DNA of 64,000 nucleotides from Bryobacterales bacterium (GCA_020852175.1 JADZBH010000004.1:157440-221439); one strand, 5' to 3'; counted from the stretch's first letter, positions 26,502 to 41,583 are shown. Translations and numbers: made by a program. Notes: a model not told the origin generated them from the sequence alone.

Positions 26502-27887
26502 TGCTGGCCCCTCCCTTCTTCGTGGTGCGCCTTGGCCCCTGGGGCGGCGTGACCGTGTTGCAGAACCCCCTTCACTTCGGCGATGGCAATCACCGGGAGG
26601 ATACGGCAGAACAGCAGGAAGAGCGTGAAGAAGAGTCCAAAGCTGCCGATCAACGTCGCGATCTCGATGGGAGTCGGCGAATAGCTGCTCCAACTGGACG
26701 GCAGGTAGTCGCGGTGAAGGCTGGTCACGATGATGACGAAGCGTTCAAACCACATGCCGATGTTGATGAAAATGGTGATGACAAAAACCGCTGGAAGCGA
26801 GTGGCGAACGCGCTTGAACCAAAGGAATTGTGGAGCCAGCACATTGCAGGAAACCATGATCCAGTAGGACCAGGCCATCGGACCCATCGCGCGGTTCAGA
26901 AACACGAACTGCTCGTAGGGGTTCGCCGAGTACTGCGCCGTGAAGAACTCCGTCCCGTAGGCGAGGGCGACAATCCCGCTGGTCAGCAGGATCAGTTTGC
27001 ACATCACGTCCACATGGCGGTGCGTGATGTACTCCTCCAGGTGCATCGCCTTCCGGGCGATGATCATGAGCGTTAGCACCATGGCCATACCCGAGAAGAT
27101 GGCGCCGGCGACGAAATAGGGCGGAAAGATGGTCGCGTGCCAGCCGGGAATCACCGAGGTGGCGAAGTCCCAACTGACGATCGTGTGCACGGAAACCACC
27201 AGAGGCGTGGCCAGCCCGGCGAGAAGAGTGTAGACGGTTTCATAACGCTGCCAGGTGCGGTAGCTGCCATCCCAGCCCAGGCTCAGTATGGAAAACACGG
27301 TCCGCCGCAACCCTGGTGCGGACCGGTCGCGAATGGTGGCCAGGTCGGGAATGAGACCGATGTACCAGAACGTGGCCGAGATGATGAAGTATGTGGAAAT
27401 CGCGAAGGCGTCCCAGGCCAGCGGGGAGCGGAAGTTCATCCATAGCGGACCGCGGTCGTTGGGATAGGGGAACACCCAGTAGCCCATCCACGGACGGCCC
27501 ATGTGAATCACCGGGAAGATGCCGGCGCACATGACGGCGAACAACGTCATGGCTTCGGCCGAACGGTTCACGGAGGTGCGCCAGCGTTGCCGGAACAGGA
27601 ACAGGATGGCGGAGATGAGCGTGCCGGCGTGCCCGATACCGATCCAGAACACGAAGTTGGTGATGTCGAACGCCCACCCGACGGTGTTGTTCAGGCCCCA
27701 CGTTCCAATTCCCGTGGTGACCTGGTAGGCGATCGTGACCGCGCCGAGGCCCAGCAGGGAAAGGGAGGCCAGAAAGGCCACCCACCACAGCAGCCCCGGC
27801 CGGCGCTCCATGGGCTTCAGGACATCCAAGGTCACTTGCGCCAGCGTTTTACCGCCCTGAATCAGCGGTTGGCGAGCAATTCCGGTT

Positions 27888-27895
<8 letters not shown>
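26498..27895 (-). CDS. actC: Alternative complex III subunit ActC (NrfD-like)
   Basis: A 465-residue NrfD/PsrC-family inner-membrane protein with about ten helices, the quinol-oxidising subunit in characterised alternative complex III. The start [11 protein letters not shown] is preceded by a GGAGGAGG ribosome-binding site inside the end of actB (8-base overlap); an ATG nine codons earlier is less favoured. Typical stretches are [20 protein letters not shown] with its conserved His, and [10 protein letters not shown]. The C-terminal tail is His/Gly rich ([19 protein letters not shown]). It overlaps actD by four bases. Confidence 0.9.
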
Positions 27896-30905
<3,010 letters not shown>

Positions 30906-30918
30906 CGCTGGGGTCTCC

Positions 30919-31572
30919 TCAGTAGTGGCATGTGGCACAGTCGATGGATGCGTTCACCTGCCGGCCCTGGATTCCCTTCAGGTTGGATTCCCGGTGGCAG
31001 TTCACGCACCAGCCCATGCTGAGCGTGGAGAACTGGCGCATCCGCTCCATGCTTTCCACGGGACCGTGGCAGGTCTGGCAGGCCACTCCCACGGACACAT
31101 GCGCGCGGTGATCGAAATAAACAAAGTCGGGTAGATTGTGAATCCGGGTCCAGGAAATGCTCTTGGTGACCGCCTCGGGTTTGATTTCACTCTGTGGATT
31201 CAACCCCATACCCTGGTAGAGCTTCGATAACTCGGCCGAAGTCACCTGGCGCGGCTTCCGGTTTTCCTTGGCCGCCAGTTCGTCTTCCTGGCGCACTTCG
31301 CCAAAGGTGGCTTTCACCTGCGTATGGCAGTTCAGGCAGATGTTGCCGGAAGGAATGCCCGCGTGCCGGCTCCGCATGGCGCCGCTGTGGCAGTACAGGC
31401 AATCCATCTTGAGTTCACCGGCATGCAGCCGGTGGGAATAGGCAATGGGCTGCACAGGCTCATAGCCCTGCTGGTTGCCCGGCAGACGGGCCGAGCCGAA
31501 CTTCGAGGCAAACAGAATCAGGCTGAACAGCAGGCCCAACGAAAGAACGATGGTAAGGATGCGTTGTATCAT
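30919..31572 (-). CDS. actA: Alternative complex III subunit ActA, pentahaem cytochrome c
   Basis: A 217-residue periplasmic cytochrome with one N-terminal transmembrane anchor (LTIVLSLGLLFSLILFASKF) and exactly five haem c sites: CLYCH, CLNCH, CQTCH, CVNCH and CATCH, the last at the C-terminus. Five haems and this spacing match ActA of Rhodothermus/Chloroflexus alternative complex III. It overlaps narK by ATGA, which ties the whole act block to the nitrate reductase operon. Upstream genes of the unit are narC, narGHJI and narK. Confidence 0.93.
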   Translation of the reverse strand: MIQRILTIVLSLGLLFSLILFASKFGSARLPGNQQGYEPVQPIAYSHRLHAGELKMDCLYCHSGAMRSRHAGIPSGNICLNCHTQVKATFGEVRQEDELAAKENRKPRQVTSAELSKLYQGMGLNPQSEIKPEAVTKSISWTRIHNLPDFVYFDHRAHVSVGVACQTCHGPVESMERMRQFSTLSMGWCVNCHRESNLKGIQGRQVNASIDCATCHY

Positions 31573-32915
31573 GCGGCAGGTTGTTTCTCCCTTCCCGCGA
31601 CGGACTGGCTTTGCAGCCCTTCGAATTCCGATGCCGGCTTGGCGTCAACGTACTTCAGTACCCAGGCCGCGGTCATGGACGCAAGACATAGATAGATGAA
31701 CACGATGAAACCGATCGCGTAGCCGCGATTGCCGAGATCGCTGACGGCGAAACCCATGGCCGGAGGAATAAGGAATCCTCCCAAAGCGCCAATTCCGCCG
31801 ACCCAGCCGACGGCGCCGCCAATCGCCTGGGGAACCGCCTGCGGGACCAGCTTGAAGACCGCCGCGTTGCAGATGCCCATGCCGGACCCCAACAGCACGC
31901 AACCCGGGATGGCCAGTTCGTACTCAGTGGCGTTCACCATCACGAGCGCGCCCGCCATCATGATCAGCAGGCCCAGAACGGCGGTGTTTTCACCACCTTC
32001 GCGCAGCCTGTCCGAGAGCACGCCGCCGGCGATGCGGATGGAAGAGGTCAACAGCGCGAACAGCGCCGTCAACAGGCCCGCGTATACCGGAGTAAGTCCG
32101 AAATGCTGCGTCCAGTAAGTGGGGAACCATGCCGTAAGGGCGATGAAGCCGCCGAACGTGGTGAAGTAAATCAACACGAGCGCCCATGTCCGCCAGGCCC
32201 GCGCCGATTCGCGGAGACTCTCCTTCAGATTGCCCTTGGGAAAAAGCTCCTGGCCCATCTCCCGCGCCTTGACCGTGGCCTCGGCCTCTTTCATGCCCGC
32301 GTCGCGCAGTTGGAAATACCACGCGTTGGCTCCCGTTATCCAGTAGTAGACAAGCCCGGCCAGCAGCAGCGCCAGCCAGGCCGCATAGGACCAGGTGAGC
32401 CCCAGCGATTGCAGCGCGAAGGGCAGCAGCATGGAAAAGATACCGGGCGCAAGGTTGCCCACGCCGGCAAACAGCGCCAGCGCAACCCCCTGCCCGGCCT
32501 TCGGATACCAGTAGGCAACCTGGCCCGCGCCGACCGAGAAGGTGGCGATCCCGCAGCCGCTCAGCAACGCGAGCAGCAAAATAACCGGATACATTCCCGG
32601 GGTCAGCTTGGCCGGGTAGAACATGGCCAGCACGGCCAGCAACCCCGCCATGCCAAGCGACGAGAGCGTCAACAACGTGAGAAACGGTTTTCGTCCCCCG
32701 GAGGTATCCACCCACGCAGAGAAGGGGATACGAAGGAGCGCGCCCGACAACGACGGCATGGCGATCAGCAGACCGACCTGCATCGGGGTCAACTGCATCG
32801 CGCCCCTGAAGGCGGCAGCCGTCGAACCGAACAGCGCAACCGCGGCGAAGCCCACGAAAAAGCCGGCAATCGCGCCGATTAATCCTTTTCGCGGAGAGCC
32901 CTGGACCTTTACCAT
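31569..32915 (-). CDS. narK: Nitrate/nitrite transporter, MFS
   Basis: A 448-residue 12-helix major-facilitator protein. Two NarK-type signature regions are seen: LLSGCGIATFSVGAGQVAYW in helix 5 and [20 protein letters not shown] in helix 11, the glycine-rich nitrate signatures. The C-terminus is a hydrophilic tail. The role is nitrate uptake or nitrate/nitrite exchange for the cytoplasmic NarGH site encoded upstream (22-base gap after narI). It overlaps actA by four bases. A second, different NarK-like domain is encoded about 10 kb away in the other nitrate reductase unit. Confidence 0.9.
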   Translation of the reverse strand: MVKVQGSPRKGLIGAIAGFFVGFAAVALFGSTAAAFRGAMQLTPMQVGLLIAMPSLSGALLRIPFSAWVDTSGGRKPFLTLLTLSSLGMAGLLAVLAMFYPAKLTPGMYPVILLLALLSGCGIATFSVGAGQVAYWYPKAGQGVALALFAGVGNLAPGIFSMLLPFALQSLGLTWSYAAWLALLLAGLVYYWITGANAWYFQLRDAGMKEAEATVKAREMGQELFPKGNLKESLRESARAWRTWALVLIYFTTFGGFIALTAWFPTYWTQHFGLTPVYAGLLTALFALLTSSIRIAGGVLSDRLREGGENTAVLGLLIMMAGALVMVNATEYELAIPGCVLLGSGMGICNAAVFKLVPQAVPQAIGGAVGWVGGIGALGGFLIPPAMGFAVSDLGNRGYAIGFIVFIYLCLASMTAAWVLKYVDAKPASEFEGLQSQSVAGREKQPAA

Positions 32916-32936
32916 ATGTGAGTTCTCCAGTAGCCG

Positions 32937-33632
32937 CTACGCCTTCACCGGCCGCCTGTACCAGCGGACCACCTGCGGCTTCCTCCACAAATACGGGTTC
33001 GGAATCACAAGAATGTGAACGAGCCGCGTGAAGGGAAACATCAGGATCAGCAGAAACGCGTTGATGATGTGGAGCTTTACCGTCAACGGCAGAGGCGTCA
33101 CGTAGGACAGGTCGGGACTGAGCCGCACCACCGACCAGAGGTACGGAGAGAGCGACGTGGCAAACCACGACGAGCCCCACGGGTAGCGAACCGCCACCTC
33201 GATGCCCAGCAGAACCTGAATGAGAAGCAGCGCGAACAGCACCCAGTCCACCGGGCTGGTCACCTTGCGCATCTTGGAGACGTTGGCGCGGCGGACGATG
33301 GCCGCGATCAATCCCACGGCGGCCAGAATGGCGAACACAAGAGCCGTGCCTTCGAGTATGTAGAGCCTGAGAGGTTTACTATTCCACCACAGGATCTCTC
33401 GCGGCACGAAAAATGCCACGATGTGGCCCGTGATCACGACCAGGATTCCATAGTGGAACGGGACCAGCCCCCAGAAGTGCTGCTGGTTCTCCAGAAACTG
33501 GGAGGAGAGGCTGGAATAGGTGAACTTCCTGTTCCGGTACCGCTCAATCGTCACGAAGAAAAAGGTAAACAGAGCGACGTAAGGTAACGCCAGGAAGAAG
33601 AACTGATCCAGATAACTGCTCGCGCTATTCAT
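32937..33632 (-). CDS. narI: Respiratory nitrate reductase gamma subunit, dihaem cytochrome b
   Basis: A 231-residue inner-membrane quinol dehydrogenase subunit of NarGHI with five predicted helices. Typical residues are FWGLVPFHYGILVVITGHIV with two potential haem-ligand His, and VKLHIINAFLLILMFPFTRLVHI with two more. The start MNSASSYLDQF overlaps the end of narJ by eight bases; the frame is open further upstream only within narJ. The C-terminus RWYRRPVKA is cytoplasmic. The presence of NarI means this reductase can oxidise quinol by itself without alternative complex III. Confidence 0.92.
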   Translation of the reverse strand: MNSASSYLDQFFFLALPYVALFTFFFVTIERYRNRKFTYSSLSSQFLENQQHFWGLVPFHYGILVVITGHIVAFFVPREILWWNSKPLRLYILEGTALVFAILAAVGLIAAIVRRANVSKMRKVTSPVDWVLFALLLIQVLLGIEVAVRYPWGSSWFATSLSPYLWSVVRLSPDLSYVTPLPLTVKLHIINAFLLILMFPFTRLVHILVIPNPYLWRKPQVVRWYRRPVKA

Positions 33633-34163
33633 GAACAACCTCCTCTGTGGCCGGCTGATAGCCCGCGCTCGCCAGGCATGCCGACAGGATGTCCAACAAC
33701 CGGACAAACGGGTGCGCCGCGTCTTTGAAGTGGGAACGGATCTTGATGAGGGCCGGAGCAAGGAACTGCGGAGCGAACTGTCCGGCTTCCTTCTCCGGCA
33801 TCGTGGCGAGAAGCCGCAGCACCGTCGGCAGATGATCGGGAAGCTCGGAGCCCTCGTCCACGCCGTACTTCCTGTGCTCGCCCTTCATCTTCACCAGAAA
33901 CTCGCCGCGGGCATAGTCCTCGCCGAATAGATGCCAGCCGATGTCGAGCGCGCAATCCGGATTGAGATCGAACGCTTGAATGAAAGACTCCTCCAGCGAC
34001 GCCAGCGGAAGGTTGGACACCTCCGCCAGGAATGTGTCCAACTGCGTCCGAACGTCCGCCGGACAACCGGCGGCGGCACGGCTGGCATGTTCCCAATACC
34101 CGGCATCCGGGTATTGGAACAGCGGCGCCATGAGCAGGCACCAGTTCCGGTCACGGGCTTCGA

Positions 34164-34167
<4 letters not shown>
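33625..34167 (-). CDS. narJ: Nitrate reductase molybdenum cofactor assembly chaperone
   Basis: A 180-residue all-helical chaperone of the TorD/NarJ family that holds apo-NarGH during molybdenum cofactor insertion. The family core is recognisable as LASLEESFIQAFDLNPDCALDIGWHLFGEDYARGEF, cited here in parts: the FDLNPD and HLFGED blocks are the usual NarJ signature. The length is close to other NarJ proteins. It overlaps narH by ATGA and narI by eight bases, in the conserved narGHJI order. Confidence 0.9.
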
Positions 34168-35654
<1,487 letters not shown>

Positions 35655-35667
35655 AACGGGCCTCCCT

Positions 35668-38600
35668 CTACCATTTCAATTCGGGCAATCGACGTACCAG
35701 CACATGCGTGTCCCGATTGCAGCCCGTGGGACCCCAATAGTTGAAGTGGAACGTGAACTGGCCGTAGCCGCCCACCATCAGGTTTGGCTTCAGGCGGACA
35801 CGCGTCAGGCTGTTGTGCCCTCCAGCCCGGCGGTAATTCCTCAGCGGCGACTTCGGCACCGAGTACGTACGTTCGGGCGAGTGGTACTGGATGCAGACGC
35901 CGCGCGGGATGCGCGCGCTCACCGCGGCGCGGGTCACAACGACGCCGTGGTCGTTGTGAACCTCCACCCAATCGTTATCGGCGATCCCGATCTCCTTGGC
36001 ATCGTGGTCGTTCATCCAGAACGGCTCCACGCCGCGCGAGAGTGTCGTCATGCGCTGGTTGTCGCCGTAGGTGGAGTGAATGTGCCACTTGCCGTGCGGC
36101 GTGAGGTAGTTCAGCATCTTCGTCGGACCGGCCTCCTCGCTCACGCGCAGATCCGCGTAGTCCTTCGGCAGCGGCCGCGGCTTGTAGGTCACGAAATGCT
36201 CGCCAAACTGGATATAGCCGGGATGGTCCAGGTAGAAATGCTGGCGGCCGGTGAGCGTACGCCACGGCACCTGCGCCTCCACGTTGTAAGTGAAGGGCGA
36301 GTAGGCGCGGCCGTTCTCGATCAGGCCGGACCACATCGGGCTGTTGATGAAACGCTGAATCCTGGACTGAATCTCCTTGTAGGTAACCCGGACTCCGCGG
36401 TTCTTCTCGGCCAGATGCGTCAGAGGCAGCCCCACCCGCTCCTGCATCTCTTTATAAGAGCGGTAGGCCATCTCCCCGTTGGTCACCGTGGCGAAGCGCA
36501 GGATGGTGTCGCACACCTGCTCGTCGTCCCGCAGTGAGGGGTAACGGGCGCCGCCCCATTCCACGCACGTCTTGGTGTTCACCGTCTCTTCATAAAGATC
36601 GGCGGCGTCATAGTGGGTTCCGTGCGCGCCCAAACCGTGCTTGGGCACCATGGGACCGAATGAGATGTATTGGTTGTGAAGGTTCTTGTAGTCGCGCTTC
36701 ACCACGCGCAGGCCGGGCATGGTCTTGCCGGGGACAGCCTCCACTTCGTCCTTCATCCACTCGCGGATGGCCGGCTGGGCGATTTCGGCCGCCGAATCGT
36801 GCGCCAGCGGCGTGGCCACCAGATCCTCGACCGGGTCCGGGAAGTGCCTCTCCGACATCTCGGAAAACTTCTTCGAAATGGTCCGGAAGATCTGCCAGTC
36901 GCTCTTGGACTGCCAGCAGGGCGGAACGGCGGCCGACAGCGGGTGAATGAAGCTGTGCATGTCGGTCGAGTTCAAATCGGCTTTTTCGTACCAGGAGGCC
37001 GCCGGAAGGACGATGTCCGAGTACAGCGCCGAAGTGTCCATGCGGAAGTTCAGATCGACGACAAGGTCCATCTTGCCCTGCGGCGCCACCTTGTGGAACT
37101 CCACGTCGTGCACCGAGCCTTCGGCGATGTCCGGCGCGATCGCGTTGTCGTGCGTGCCGAGGTAGTGGCGCAGGAAGTATTCGTGCCCCTTCGCGCTGGC
37201 CATCAAGGCATTCCCGCGCCAGATGAACCACACGCGCGGCCAGTTCTCGGGCGCGTCCGGGTCCTCGACCGAGAACCGCATCTTCTTCGACTTCAGTTGC
37301 TGGACGGCGTGGCGCACCACGTCCTCTTCCGTCTTGGCCCCCTGCTCCCGGGCCTCGCTGACCACTTTCAGCGGGCTTTTGTTGAACTGGGGATAAAATG
37401 GCAGCCACCCGTTGCGGACCGCCTGCGCCTGCACGTCGGCGGTGTGCGTTCCACGCAGATCCTTGATCAGCGGATCCTGCGGCATGCTGTGGTAATCGGA
37501 GTAGTCGCGCTCATACCGCCACTGATCGGTATGCATGTAGTGCCAGCTCGGCGCGTTTTGCAAACGCGACGGAGGGTACCAGTCCTTCCCAAAGGCGATG
37601 GCCGACCACGGCTCGCCCGGAGCCAGCTTTTCCTGTCCCACATAGTGGGCCAGTCCGCCGCCGTTCACGCCGACGCAGCCGCATAGCATCAGGGCGCTGA
37701 TCGCAGCCCGATACATCAGATTGTTGTGGTACCAGTGGTTGATTCCGGCGCCGATGATCACCGTGCACTTGCCGTTGGTGAGCCGGGCCGTTTCGCCCCA
37801 CTCGCGCGCGAACCGGATCAGCGTGTCCCGGTTCATGCCGGTGTACTTCTCAGACCAGGCGGGCGTGAACGGCGCTTCTTCGTCGTCGTAGCCGGCCGGG
37901 TAATCGCCCGGCAGCCCGCGGCCAACGCCATGCTGCGCCATCGTGAGGTCATAGACGGTGGCGGCCATGACGGTCTTGCCGTCGGCCGTGGCCACCTTCC
38001 GGACCGGCACGCCGCGCAGACGCGTGGTTCCCGCGCCGAAGTCGTCCAGCTTTACCTGCACGACCGCGTCGCTGTTTTCCAGGAAAGTCAGCGCCGGCTT
38101 GATCTCACTGCCCGTGACGCCATCCTTCAATTGCAGGTTCCACTTGCCCTTTTCCTTCGACCAGCGGTACCCAATGCTGCCCATCGGCATCTTCAGCGTG
38201 GATTCAGCCTCGTCCCACATCAGGAACTGCCAATCGCCGTTTTCCACGTTGGCGTAGGCATCCAGCCGGTTGGCGCGCAGCAGTTGGCCGGCCTGGTAGA
38301 CGCCGTCGCGCTCCACCAGTTCCACCAGCAGCGGGCTGTCGGTGTACTTCTTCGAGTAGTCCAGGAAGTAGGGAACCTTCTGCTCGTGATGGAACTCTTT
38401 CAGCAGAATGTGAGCCACCGCCATCCACCAGGCGCCGTCCTGGCCGGCGTTCACCGGAATCCATTCATCGGCGTACTTGGCCACCTGGTTGAAGTCCGGC
38501 GCGAACACCCACATCTTCGTGCCGTTGTGGCGGGACTCGGCGGCGAAGTGGCAGTCCGGCGTGCGGGTCATATTCAGGTTGGACCCCATCACGGCCAGCA

Positions 38601-39312
38601 GCTTCGCGTTATACCAGTCGGCCGATTCGTGTACGTCGGTCTGCTCGCCCCACACCTCGGGAGAGGCCGGCGGCATGTCGCAATACCAGTCGTAGAACGA
38701 CAGCGCCACGCCGCCCATCAACTGCAACATCCGGGCGCCGGACGCGTAGCTGATCATGGACATGGCCGGGATCGGAGAAAAGCCGGCGATCCGGTCCGGA
38801 CCATGCTCCTGGATCGTGTGGATCATCGACGCCGAGATCATCTCGACGGCCGTGTCCCAATCCAGGCGGCGGAATCCGCCTTTGCCGCGCGCCTTCTGCC
38901 AGCGCGCCCGCTTTTCCGGATTCGAAACCAGCGACTTCCAGGCCGCCACCGGATCCTCGTGCTCGGAGCGAGCCTCGCGCCAAAGATCCAGCAGGGCGCC
39001 CCGAACGTAGGGATACTTCACGCGCAGCGGGCTGTACAGATACCAGGAGTAAGAGATGCCGCGCTGGCAGCCGCGTGGCTCGTAAGGCGGCAGGCCGCTT
39101 TCCAGACTGGGGTAGTCCAGCCCCTGCATCTCCCACGTCACGATGCCGTCCTTGACGTAGATCTGCCAGGTGCAACCACCCGTACAGTTCACCCCGTGCG
39201 TGCTCCGGATGACCTTGTCATGCTGCCAGCGGTTCCGGTAGAACTGCTCCCAGCTCCGTAGCGCGGGATTGCTTTCATCCTTGATCCAGGTCAACGTGTC
39301 GTTGGGCTTCAC
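35668..39312 (-). CDS. narG: Respiratory nitrate reductase alpha subunit
   Basis: A 1214-residue molybdo-bis(MGD) catalytic subunit reducing nitrate to nitrite. The start is GTG, overlapping narC. The FS0 cluster ligands are His39, Cys43, Cys47 (HGVNCTGGC) and Cys82. The molybdenum ligand is Asp212 in [12 protein letters not shown], followed by [14 protein letters not shown] as in canonical NarG, so this is a nitrate reductase of the NarG family rather than a chlorate- or nitrite-oxidising type, though substrate range needs testing. No Tat signal is seen, so the active site should face the cytoplasm. It is encoded with narHJI and narK. Confidence 0.95.
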   Translation of the reverse strand: MKPNDTLTWIKDESNPALRSWEQFYRNRWQHDKVIRSTHGVNCTGGCTWQIYVKDGIVTWEMQGLDYPSLESGLPPYEPRGCQRGISYSWYLYSPLRVKYPYVRGALLDLWREARSEHEDPVAAWKSLVSNPEKRARWQKARGKGGFRRLDWDTAVEMISASMIHTIQEHGPDRIAGFSPIPAMSMISYASGARMLQLMGGVALSFYDWYCDMPPASPEVWGEQTDVHESADWYNAKLLAVMGSNLNMTRTPDCHFAAESRHNGTKMWVFAPDFNQVAKYADEWIPVNAGQDGAWWMAVAHILLKEFHHEQKVPYFLDYSKKYTDSPLLVELVERDGVYQAGQLLRANRLDAYANVENGDWQFLMWDEAESTLKMPMGSIGYRWSKEKGKWNLQLKDGVTGSEIKPALTFLENSDAVVQVKLDDFGAGTTRLRGVPVRKVATADGKTVMAATVYDLTMAQHGVGRGLPGDYPAGYDDEEAPFTPAWSEKYTGMNRDTLIRFAREWGETARLTNGKCTVIIGAGINHWYHNNLMYRAAISALMLCGCVGVNGGGLAHYVGQEKLAPGEPWSAIAFGKDWYPPSRLQNAPSWHYMHTDQWRYERDYSDYHSMPQDPLIKDLRGTHTADVQAQAVRNGWLPFYPQFNKSPLKVVSEAREQGAKTEEDVVRHAVQQLKSKKMRFSVEDPDAPENWPRVWFIWRGNALMASAKGHEYFLRHYLGTHDNAIAPDIAEGSVHDVEFHKVAPQGKMDLVVDLNFRMDTSALYSDIVLPAASWYEKADLNSTDMHSFIHPLSAAVPPCWQSKSDWQIFRTISKKFSEMSERHFPDPVEDLVATPLAHDSAAEIAQPAIREWMKDEVEAVPGKTMPGLRVVKRDYKNLHNQYISFGPMVPKHGLGAHGTHYDAADLYEETVNTKTCVEWGGARYPSLRDDEQVCDTILRFATVTNGEMAYRSYKEMQERVGLPLTHLAEKNRGVRVTYKEIQSRIQRFINSPMWSGLIENGRAYSPFTYNVEAQVPWRTLTGRQHFYLDHPGYIQFGEHFVTYKPRPLPKDYADLRVSEEAGPTKMLNYLTPHGKWHIHSTYGDNQRMTTLSRGVEPFWMNDHDAKEIGIADNDWVEVHNDHGVVVTRAAVSARIPRGVCIQYHSPERTYSVPKSPLRNYRRAGGHNSLTRVRLKPNLMVGGYGQFTFHFNYWGPTGCNRDTHVLVRRLPELKW

Positions 39313-40172
39313 TCTTCACCTCTCCCCGTGCTGCTCAGCACCAGTTGTTTCCGCACCGACCGGAAGCGGGTTCTCCATGCCAGGTCGAACACGACCAGCA
39401 TGAGACCGGCCCCGCCCAGACCAATGAGCAGGAACGTGAGCTTTCCCGCGGACATGTCCTCGCCGCCGCCGGCCGCCTGATTTTCGAGATAGGCGATCAA
39501 GGGCAGGATCTCCTCGGAATCGAGGGGGTGCTTCTTGAAGATCGGAGCCATGGTCGGCGTCGCGGGCGCACTCAACCAGGCGGCCAGCGTCTTCCTGCCT
39601 TCCAGCCGTTCAAACGCCCGGGTCAGGTCCGGACCAAGCTGGCCTCCGCTCAATCCGCCGAGATCCCGCGCCGTGTGGCAACTGATGCAGGCCGGGCCCT
39701 TGTTCTTCAGCGAGCGCTCACCCCGGAAGATCTCCCTTCCGGCTTGAATCTCCGCCGCCGTGAACGGCCGGTCCGTGATCTGGACCCCCATGAACTGCGA
39801 CTTTTCCAGCTTCGATTCGGCGTCGATCAGGTCCAACAGCGCCTCGGCCCGCGCCGGGGTCATGCCCGAGATCGTGGGCATGACCACGCCACGCGATTCC
39901 TGCACGAGTTTCTGGGCGTACGGATCGCCGCGATCGACCACTGCCTGCGGATTCACCAGAAAACGCACGAACCAGTCCCGGTCCGCCCGTTGCGCGACAC
40001 CCTTGAGGTCCGGACCGGTCAACCGGCCCCCTCCAATGGTGTGGCAACTGGTGCAGTTCTGCCGGAAAAAGTCGGCCGCCTCTTGTCCCATGAGCGTGGA
40101 GCCGAAGACGAGCAGGCATAGGCCCGGCAGCGTCCTGGTCCAGCTTCGACCTGGTTGCAACGACAACCTCAT
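39309..40172 (-). CDS. Membrane-anchored dihaem cytochrome c (NarC-like)
   Basis: A 287-residue exported cytochrome with an N-terminal signal ([16 protein letters not shown]), two haem c sites (CTSCH at 40-44 and CISCH at 162-166) in two separate domains, and a C-terminal anchor ([22 protein letters not shown]). It sits directly before narG, as narC does in Thermus nar operons, where NarC supports reductase assembly and electron flow. The similarity is one of position and cofactor content; I have not aligned the sequences. Here it could link the ACIII-produced periplasmic electron pool to another carrier. It overlaps both neighbours by four bases. Confidence 0.8.
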   Translation of the reverse strand: MRLSLQPGRSWTRTLPGLCLLVFGSTLMGQEAADFFRQNCTSCHTIGGGRLTGPDLKGVAQRADRDWFVRFLVNPQAVVDRGDPYAQKLVQESRGVVMPTISGMTPARAEALLDLIDAESKLEKSQFMGVQITDRPFTAAEIQAGREIFRGERSLKNKGPACISCHTARDLGGLSGGQLGPDLTRAFERLEGRKTLAAWLSAPATPTMAPIFKKHPLDSEEILPLIAYLENQAAGGGEDMSAGKLTFLLIGLGGAGLMLVVFDLAWRTRFRSVRKQLVLSSTGRGEE

Positions 40173-40651
40173 TGGGGACTTGCTCCTTCCGCCGGATCAT
40201 TCCCGGCAATGTTGACCAGTTTCGTCCGCGCGCCGCATGGACGCGCGAAATCGGCTATGGTCGTTGATTCCAAAAATGCCGTGTACACTTCTCTCACCCT
40301 GTGCCAGGCTTCGTGAGCCGGACACTGAAGCGACACGTCGCACTCATGACTGCTGCTCAGAAAGCAACGCTGCTTCCATCGCTGCCGGTCAAACAACTCA
40401 ACCACTTCGAACAACCTGATCTCCGTCGCCTGGCGGCGTAACCGGTAGCCTCCACCGCTGCCACGCGTGGCATCGATCAGGCCCGCACCCCCGAGGGTCC
40501 ACAAGATCTTCGACAGGTAGTTCGACGGGATTCCGGCGGCCTCGGCCAGTTGCTTACCGCGGACCGTGTTTCCTTCCGGCAGAGATGCCATCTCCACCAG
40601 AGCTCGCATTGCATGTTCCGCCGTTGTCGAAACCATTGTCGAGTTGTTCAT
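40169..40651 (-). CDS. Rrf2 family regulator, Fe-S type (first of three)
   Basis: A 160-residue winged-helix regulator heading the nar-act unit. The Rrf2 DNA-binding region is seen (EHAMRALVEMASLPEG, then GIPSNYLSKILWTLGGAGLI). Three cysteines, Cys96, Cys104 and Cys110 (spacing x7, x5), match the NsrR/IscR pattern for a [2Fe-2S] or [4Fe-4S] cluster. Its likely signal is nitric oxide or redox state; it may control the unit in which it is encoded. No Shine-Dalgarno sequence is present before the ATG, and the predicted transcription start lies at the start codon, so it may be leaderless. It overlaps narC by ATGA. Confidence 0.85.
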   Translation of the reverse strand: MNNSTMVSTTAEHAMRALVEMASLPEGNTVRGKQLAEAAGIPSNYLSKILWTLGGAGLIDATRGSGGGYRLRRQATEIRLFEVVELFDRQRWKQRCFLSSSHECDVSLQCPAHEAWHRVREVYTAFLESTTIADFARPCGARTKLVNIAGNDPAEGASPQ

Positions 40652-40656
40652 GAAGA

Positions 40657-40684
40657 ACTATATTACTTCTAAAAATTTAGTCAA
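40657..40684 (-). promoter_or_regulatory. Promoter of the Rrf2-nar-act unit
   Basis: On the minus strand -35 TTGACT, spacer 16, -10 TATAGT, in an AT-rich island. The spacer holds CTAAA-TT-TTTAG, a short perfect dyad. The expected start is at or next to the ATG of the Rrf2 gene. An imperfect 18-bp palindrome (8 of 9 pairs, AGTTGTTCA and TGAAGAACT halves) overlaps the start codon and could be an operator. Confidence 0.55.
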
Positions 40685-40787
40685 GCATAACCTTTTTGGA
40701 CAGATTGAAATGACGCTCCGGCCATTAGAATCAATTGGTTACAAATTGGAATAAGTTCTCTGCCCCGTGAAAGAAACCTGCTTTACA

Positions 40788-40829
40788 GTGACCTGAGTCA
40801 CGGCGGCGAAGACGGGATTCGACTACGAT
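40788..40829 (+). promoter_or_regulatory. FNR/CRP-type box and -10 element of ric
   Basis: A dyad GTGAC-CTGA-GTCAC has the TGA-N6-TCA core of FNR/CRP-family sites and is centred 41.5 bases upstream of the ric ATG. A TACGAT -10 element ends seven bases before that ATG. The arrangement is that of a class II activator site with transcription starting at the A of the start codon. Confidence 0.55.
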
Positions 40830-40835
40830 CACGCT

Positions 40836-41573
40836 ATGGGTACAAACACAACTTTATTGTCCAGTCAGACAGTCTCCGAGATCGCGTCCCGTTCCCTGTC
40901 CGCCGTTCGTGTGTTCGAACGTCTCGGGATCGACTACTGCTGCGGCGGTAAGAGGCCCGTGGACGAGGTTTGCCAGGAGCACGGCCTCGACTCCGCCACG
41001 GTTCTGCAGGAGTTGGATGTCGCCCTCACCAACCGTCCCGCCGATGAAACCGATTGGAACGCCGCTACCTTGCGGGATCTGATCCGCCACATCGTCGGCA
41101 AGCACCACGAATACCTGAAGCTGGAGCTGCCCGGGCTGGCCCAGCGTCTGGAGAAGGTGATGCGGGTATACGGCGAGCAGGATAAGGCCACGCTGGGTCC
41201 GATCCCGCGCCTGTTCCAGGACCTGCGTTCCGAGATGGAGCTTCACATGCATAAGGAAGAGATGATTCTCTTCCCCTTCATGGAGAGAGTGGAAGCCGAG
41301 GTACTCAGCGGGCGGCCCGCGCCCCCCGCGCCCTTCGGCAGCGTGAAGAACCCCATCGCCATGATGGAACACGAGCACGACAGCGCCGGCGCCGCCCTCA
41401 GGGGCATGCGCGAAAGCACGAAAGACTACGCCATTCCCGAGTATGCCTGCGTAACCTATCGCTCGCTACTCGATGGTCTCCGGGAGATGGAGCAGGATCT
41501 GCACATCCACATCCACCTGGAAAACAACATCCTTTTCCCGCGCGCGCTGGCGATGGAACTGGACAACCAATAA
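40836..41573 (+). CDS. ric: Iron-sulfur cluster repair di-iron protein (RIC/YtfE/ScdA family)
   Basis: A 245-residue cytoplasmic di-iron protein that repairs Fe-S clusters after nitric oxide or oxidant damage. The N-terminal ScdA domain has the YCCGG motif (Cys35-Cys36); the rest is a hemerythrin-like four-helix bundle with its metal-ligand sets HIVGKHHEYL, MELHMHKEEM, MMEHEHDSAG and LHIHIHLEN. It is divergent from the Rrf2-nar-act unit. No ribosome-binding site precedes the ATG and the promoter predicts a leaderless messenger. Its place beside nitrate reductase suggests defence against NO made during nitrate respiration. Confidence 0.92.
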   Translation: MGTNTTLLSSQTVSEIASRSLSAVRVFERLGIDYCCGGKRPVDEVCQEHGLDSATVLQELDVALTNRPADETDWNAATLRDLIRHIVGKHHEYLKLELPGLAQRLEKVMRVYGEQDKATLGPIPRLFQDLRSEMELHMHKEEMILFPFMERVEAEVLSGRPAPPAPFGSVKNPIAMMEHEHDSAGAALRGMRESTKDYAIPEYACVTYRSLLDGLREMEQDLHIHIHLENNILFPRALAMELDNQ

Positions 41574-41583
41574 GCAAGCGCAC

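Noticed and set aside
30906..30938. Upstream ATG for actB adding 11 residues
   Set aside because: It would overlap actA by 20 bases without a ribosome-binding site; the chosen ATG has GAGGAG.
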